Shown here one piece after another: positions 29,576-33,456 of a stretch of DNA of 33,456 bases (position 1 is the first letter of the stretch; every line of letters starts with the position of its first letter). The notes under the pieces are model-generated. The model ran no database searches, was not told where the DNA came from, and worked only from the letters and a program-made list of their open reading frames with translations. Origin of the DNA: a virus; the IMG/VR virus record IMGVR_UViG_3300025108_000204, positions 1-33,456 of that record. One strand, written 5' to 3'. The translations under genes and the position numbers were made by a program.

Positions 29576-30342
29576 AGATCTTAGTCACTGGTAGTAATGG
29601 GTTCATTGGTCAGAATATGGTCAATGCCCTAAAAGAAAAGCACAAAGTTTCTACTTACGAATGGGGTCAGCAGTACCCACTGTTAGATGGGCTAGACTGG
29701 GTAGTACACTTAGGGGCTATAAGCTCAACAACAGAAAAAGATGTACGATTAATAGTAAGACAGAATTTAGAGTCTTCTATTTATTTATACGAAGACTGTA
29801 TTGAAAAGGGAGTTAACTTTCAGTTTGCTAGTAGTGCCTCAGTGTATGGCATAGACCCTCCTAGCTTTAAAGAAGATGCTGATCTTAATCCACAGACTCA
29901 CTATGCTAGAAGCAAAGCATTATTTGAGCACTATATCAAAATCAGACAAGCTCCAATAGTAACCCAAGTATTTAGATACTTTAACGTACATGGTCCTAAC
30001 GAAGACCACAAAGGAGATCAGGCAAGTCCTCATACTAAGTTTTTAAAACAAGCAAAAGAAACTGGAAGGGTCAAGCTATTCAAAAACTCAGAATATTTCT
30101 ACAGAGATTTTATTCACGTAGACAAGATTACAGAGTATCATCAAAGATTTTTCTCTATACAAAAGTCAGATGTTTGGAACGTAGGCACAGGGTTTGAGAA
30201 GAGCTTTTATGAGGTTGCCTTAAGTATATGTAAGGAAACAGGGGCATCTATCGAGTGGATAGACATGCCAGAAAAATTAAAAAAGGGTTATCAGAATTTC
30301 ACTAAAGCAGATACAACAAAGCTTTGGAGAACTTTATCATGA
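29572..30342 (+). CDS. hldD: ADP-heptose 6-epimerase-like SDR (HldD/RfaD)
   Basis: A 256-residue extended SDR. It has the NAD(P) motif T-G-S-N-G-F-I-G (6-13), S-S-A-S-V-Y-G (87-93), and Y-A-R-S-K (Tyr111, Lys115). The part F-R-Y-F-N-V-H-G-P-N-E-D-H-K-G (135-148) and KLFKNSEYFYRDFIHVDKI (168-186), together with GYQNFTKADTTKL (239-251), closely follow bacterial HldD, which turns ADP-D,D-heptose into ADP-L,D-heptose, rather than general galactose epimerases. It is about 50 residues shorter than E. coli HldD, mostly in the N-domain and at the C-terminus. It ends the cassette; 17 bases separate it from the next gene. Placed after HldE halves and a GmhB-like phosphatase, this completes the pathway. 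Confidence 0.88.
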   Translation: MKILVTGSNGFIGQNMVNALKEKHKVSTYEWGQQYPLLDGLDWVVHLGAISSTTEKDVRLIVRQNLESSIYLYEDCIEKGVNFQFASSASVYGIDPPSFKEDADLNPQTHYARSKALFEHYIKIRQAPIVTQVFRYFNVHGPNEDHKGDQASPHTKFLKQAKETGRVKLFKNSEYFYRDFIHVDKITEYHQRFFSIQKSDVWNVGTGFEKSFYEVALSICKETGASIEWIDMPEKLKKGYQNFTKADTTKLWRTLS

Positions 30343-30359
30343 TATTAAGGTAAAATAGT

Positions 30360-33300
30360 ATGGCATTATTTAAAACAGTAGAATCAACATTACCTGCAGG
30401 ATCAACAATAGCTGAAGGAGATAATCCTGAGCTTGATAAGCTTATTGCTGCAGGAGATGCAAGTGTTGCAGGTGTAACTGTAAATGCAGATGGAAACTAT
30501 GTGTATGATGGTGTTGAACTTAAAGTTACAGGAGCACCATCTGTAGTTATTGACGAAAGTAAATTGGCAGACTACGCAGATGAAATTGCTGCTGCTGCTG
30601 ACTTGAAGTTTCTTGCTCAAAACACTGGTGTTAACACTAGTGACATGAATGCAGCCTACGAATCTTTAGGTATTGACCCTAATAGTAAAACTGCTCACTC
30701 AGACCTAGATAAAGTTCTTGAAGCTTCAGGGTATAACCCTGGAAAACAAGCTAAATTTTATGGCAGTAACACACCTAACGATGTAGGTGCTCAAATATTA
30801 TCTGACAAATGGCAGACTGCTCCTACTGAGCAAGACTTAATTGATGCAGATTTAGACCCCAATGAAGTAAGTATTGTTAATAGTAGTTCAGCAAACGCCT
30901 TTTACTTAGAACAAAAAATGAAAGAAATGGGGTATAGTGCTGCTAACACAAAAGGTAGATTTGGGTCAACAGCAGGATTCCTTGGAGGTAACTTAAGTAG
31001 TTTTGGTACTAAAGAAGTAGATGGGGTCACTAGTTATAGAGGTGCTTCAACTGCTCAAGAAGCTCGTGATGAAATGGACAGGCAAGCAGGTACAGACAAC
31101 TCTAAGTTTCTTGACATGCTAGAGTGGGATCTTACTAAGAAAAAGACTACTGGAACTACTGGAACTACTGGAACTGGTGGACTCTCAGGAAATGTGTCTG
31201 GTGTAGGTGGTAACGTAGGTGGAGGTCAAACAACTGGGGGAAACACAGGGAGTTATGGTGGCCCTAATTATGTTAGTACACCTAGTATTGGTAATGTTAC
31301 GCCTGTGTATGGAGGTGGAAAGACTGGCACTAGTGAAGTAAATCTTCCTACTTATGAAGCAGGAATTGGCTTACAAAAAACACAGTTTGCTAATAGAGCT
31401 ACTGAAGCTGCTTCACTCATTCAACCTCAAACAGAAGCAGAAAAAGTAGCTGCAGGTTCTTCTTCAGGTTTTAAAAATGTATTGTACCGTAACAGGTTTG
31501 GTATGACTATGTACATTCAACACATAAATGATAAGCCTGTACAGCCGATTCCACCTGGGTATTATAAGGTAGAGACTTTTAATAAAGGTGGTGTAATTCA
31601 AGGATTTAATCCAGGTGGCACAGTAAACCCTGCCCTAAACTATCAACCTGGTGGTGAGGTTGTACAAGCTTCTGACGGTACTTACAAGATTAAGTATCCT
31701 GATGGAACTTACTCCCAAGTATATGACACTGCTCTGAATGCTAAAGCTGCTAATGATGCAGGTCTTTCTGGGATAGGTCTACCTAGTTATAGTGACTATC
31801 TACAGCAGCAAGGCATAGATATGAATCTCCCAGGGTACGATGAGGCTGCATACCAAGGCGCATACCAGTCTTACATTACTGATCCTGCTACTCTAGAACA
31901 GATGAAAGCAGATCAAGCTGCAAAAGAAGCAGAGGAAAACAAACCTGAACCTATTGATGCCAGTGTAGGTTCTGATATACCTACAGGAGAAACAACAGTT
32001 ACACCTGAAGATTTAGCACAGTACCAAGCTAATCTAAATGCTCAAGCCTTTGCACAACCAGGTGGTGCAGTAGCCGCCTCTCCTGTTTCTTATATTGATC
32101 CTAACACTTATGGCACTGTCGTTGAGTCTACTGCAGGTCAGGCTCTTGCTACAGCACCTACTATTCAAGAAGAGCAGGTAGCTCAGATTGATACTGCTAC
32201 TTCTGCTGATGTTCCACAAAAGATAGGTGCTTCACAAATATCAGCTAATCAAGCCTATGGAGATGTAAAGTCTGCTACTGATGATATGGCTGCAGTAACA
32301 TCTACTGGACCTACAAAAAGTATAACAGGACAGGAACAAAAGACAAGCTCTGTCTCAGGTCTTGAGGCTGCGAGTGGAGACTCTATTGATGTTGATGCAC
32401 CAGACCCAAGAAAATTAGAAGATGGGGAAACAGTTGCTAAAGGTAATCAAGGTCTTAGCTCTGTAGACCAATCTAAAGTGGATGCAGCATTTGGTACTGG
32501 TGAGGTGGGGGCTGCATCTGTACAGGATGAACTAGCAGGTCTTATGTCTCAGTTTGAGGGTGGTGAAACACCTGCGTGGGCTGCAGGGTCTATGAGAAAA
32601 GCTTCACAGATGCTTGCTGAAAGAGGGTTAGGTGCTTCTAGTATGGCAGGTCAGGCTGTGATCCAGGCTGCTATGGAAGCTGCTCTTCCTATTGCTCAGA
32701 TTGACACAGCAAACAAACAGCAGATGGCTCTGTTCAAAGCAGAACAAAGAGCTAAGTTTTTACAGATGGACTTTGATCAAGACTTCCAGGCTAAAGTTAT
32801 AAATGCTGCGAAAGTTTCTGATATAGCAAATATGAACTTTACTGCTGAACAGCAGATAGCTTTGGAAAACTCTAGGGCTGCAAACACAATGGAGTTGCAA
32901 AATCTTAGTAATGAACAAGCACTAGTCATGGCAGAAGCTGCTGCGTTATCTCAACTTGACACACAGAATTTGAATAATAGACAACAGGCCGAAGTACAAA
33001 ATGCTCAGAACTTTTTACAAGTTGACATGGCTAACTTGTCTAATGAACAGCAGACAGCCTTGTTTAAACAACAGTCTTTAGTTAGTTCTATACTCTCTGA
33101 TCAGGCTGCAGCTAATGCTGCTCTTCAATTTAATGCTACATCAGAGAATCAGACTAATCAGTTCTTTGCTAATCTGTCTTCTTCAGTCAATCAGTTTAAC
33201 GCAGCACAAATGAATGCTATGAAACAGTTTAATGCTGATGAGGTTAACTCTCTTCTTGAGTTTAATTCTGCACTTCAGAATCAAAGAGAAATGTTTAATG

Positions 33301-33456
33301 CTCAGAACTATCTTGTTGTAGCACAAGCTAATGCTCAGTGGAGACAGAACTTGGCTACCATTAATACTTCTGCAGCTAATGCTTCAAATATGGAGTATGC
33401 TAAGAATGTAAATAACATTACTCAAGCAGGTCTTGATGAGATATGGCAAAGGGAAA
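30360..33456 (+). CDS. Large virion protein, Ala/Asn/Gln-rich (ejection-like), 3' incomplete
   Basis: Open to the window end; about 1032 residues are visible. Starts at ATG 30360 after AAGG. Parts: an N-terminal region (1-250), a Thr/Gly tandem repeat (about 262-270, TTGTTGTTG) and Gly-rich linker, a YYKVETFNKGGVIQGFNPGG patch (about 401-420), a low-complexity middle, then from about 740 GGETPAWAAGSMRKASQM and AERGLGASSMAGQAV, followed by a very long helical region rich in Ala, Asn and Gln (about 780-1032). Similar helix-rich proteins lie at the end of the structural block in marine podovirus-like phages and are thought to be internal/ejected or tail proteins. Enzyme motifs are not visible. 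Function is inferred; the real end lies beyond this window. Confidence 0.85.
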   Translation, partial: MALFKTVESTLPAGSTIAEGDNPELDKLIAAGDASVAGVTVNADGNYVYDGVELKVTGAPSVVIDESKLADYADEIAAAADLKFLAQNTGVNTSDMNAAYESLGIDPNSKTAHSDLDKVLEASGYNPGKQAKFYGSNTPNDVGAQILSDKWQTAPTEQDLIDADLDPNEVSIVNSSSANAFYLEQKMKEMGYSAANTKGRFGSTAGFLGGNLSSFGTKEVDGVTSYRGASTAQEARDEMDRQAGTDNSKFLDMLEWDLTKKKTTGTTGTTGTGGLSGNVSGVGGNVGGGQTTGGNTGSYGGPNYVSTPSIGNVTPVYGGGKTGTSEVNLPTYEAGIGLQKTQFANRATEAASLIQPQTEAEKVAAGSSSGFKNVLYRNRFGMTMYIQHINDKPVQPIPPGYYKVETFNKGGVIQGFNPGGTVNPALNYQPGGEVVQASDGTYKIKYPDGTYSQVYDTALNAKAANDAGLSGIGLPSYSDYLQQQGIDMNLPGYDEAAYQGAYQSYITDPATLEQMKADQAAKEAEENKPEPIDASVGSDIPTGETTVTPEDLAQYQANLNAQAFAQPGGAVAASPVSYIDPNTYGTVVESTAGQALATAPTIQEEQVAQIDTATSADVPQKIGASQISANQAYGDVKSATDDMAAVTSTGPTKSITGQEQKTSSVSGLEAASGDSIDVDAPDPRKLEDGETVAKGNQGLSSVDQSKVDAAFGTGEVGAASVQDELAGLMSQFEGGETPAWAAGSMRKASQMLAERGLGASSMAGQAVIQAAMEAALPIAQIDTANKQQMALFKAEQRAKFLQMDFDQDFQAKVINAAKVSDIANMNFTAEQQIALENSRAANTMELQNLSNEQALVMAEAAALSQLDTQNLNNRQQAEVQNAQNFLQVDMANLSNEQQTALFKQQSLVSSILSDQAAANAALQFNATSENQTNQFFANLSSSVNQFNAAQMNAMKQFNADEVNSLLEFNSALQNQREMFNAQNYLVVAQANAQWRQNLATINTSAANASNMEYAKNVNNITQAGLDEIWQRE

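Noticed and set aside
1-33456. tRNA genes, integrase, repressor, attachment sites or an insertion sequence
   Set aside because: I looked for cloverleaf-like segments, recombinase motifs and flanking repeats and saw none that I can support.

Overview
This window is a long, almost unbroken stretch of a tailed double-stranded DNA phage genome. It is AT-rich, nearly every gene is on the plus strand, and most neighbouring genes overlap by 1-20 bases or sit within 20 bases of each other. Both ends are cut inside genes. The terminase, portal, adaptor and hub proteins and the many small 'KGG' basic proteins resemble those of uncultured marine podovirus-like phages. A free-standing DUF1127 peptide and a complete set of LPS-type sugar genes point to a Gram-negative host, plausibly a marine alphaproteobacterium. 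The host is an inference. There is no integrase, repressor, replication gene, tRNA or CRISPR array in the window.

Layout. (a) 1-4561: lysis and small-protein module. It holds the end of a membrane protein, an M15-type endolysin, a one-TM/coiled-coil protein, a lipoprotein with u-spanin topology, a secreted beta-rich protein, and many short lysine/glycine-rich proteins, two of which look like the two halves of one DUF5872-type protein. (b) 4562-9893: a promoter-bearing gap, a DUF1127 peptide, a membrane-anchored protein, small terminase, an HTH/zinc-knuckle protein, large terminase, portal and a small portal-adjacent protein. (c) 9874-15678: a 980-residue multidomain protein with a ParB-like fold and polyvalent-protein-like regions, scaffold, a strong promoter with a 200-base structured leader, major capsid protein, decoration-like protein and a terminator. 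(d) 15702-24751: P22-like adaptor and hub proteins, a 1466-residue tail fibre with GNVT repeat arrays and a C-terminal S74 chaperone, a 71-residue stand-alone fibre domain, and a 712-residue protein that is about 10% cysteine. (e) 24822-30342: sugar cassette of seven genes: GT9-like glycosyltransferase, NodU/CmcH-type O-carbamoyltransferase, GmhB-like HAD phosphatase (the only minus-strand gene), HldE nucleotidyltransferase half, HldE kinase half, cupin, and HldD-like epimerase. (f) 30360-end: a very large, incomplete, Ala/Asn/Gln-rich virion protein.

How the parts work together. Regions a-d and f give lysis, packaging, head, tail and DNA-delivery functions. Region e encodes every step from D,D-heptose-7-phosphate to ADP-L,D-heptose, plus a transferase able to use it and an enzyme that could carbamoylate the product. 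Only the first isomerase (GmhA) is missing and would have to come from the host. The cassette lies between tail-fibre genes and a virion gene, so its likely target is either the host surface glycan or the virion itself.

Most notable for follow-up: the near-complete phage ADP-heptose pathway with a split HldE and an inverted, cysteine-free GmhB-like gene; the cysteine-rich tail-associated protein; the ParB-like/polyvalent 980-residue fusion; and a recurrent [aromatic]-x-K-G-G-[hydrophobic] motif shared by at least six otherwise unrelated proteins, including two large virion proteins.
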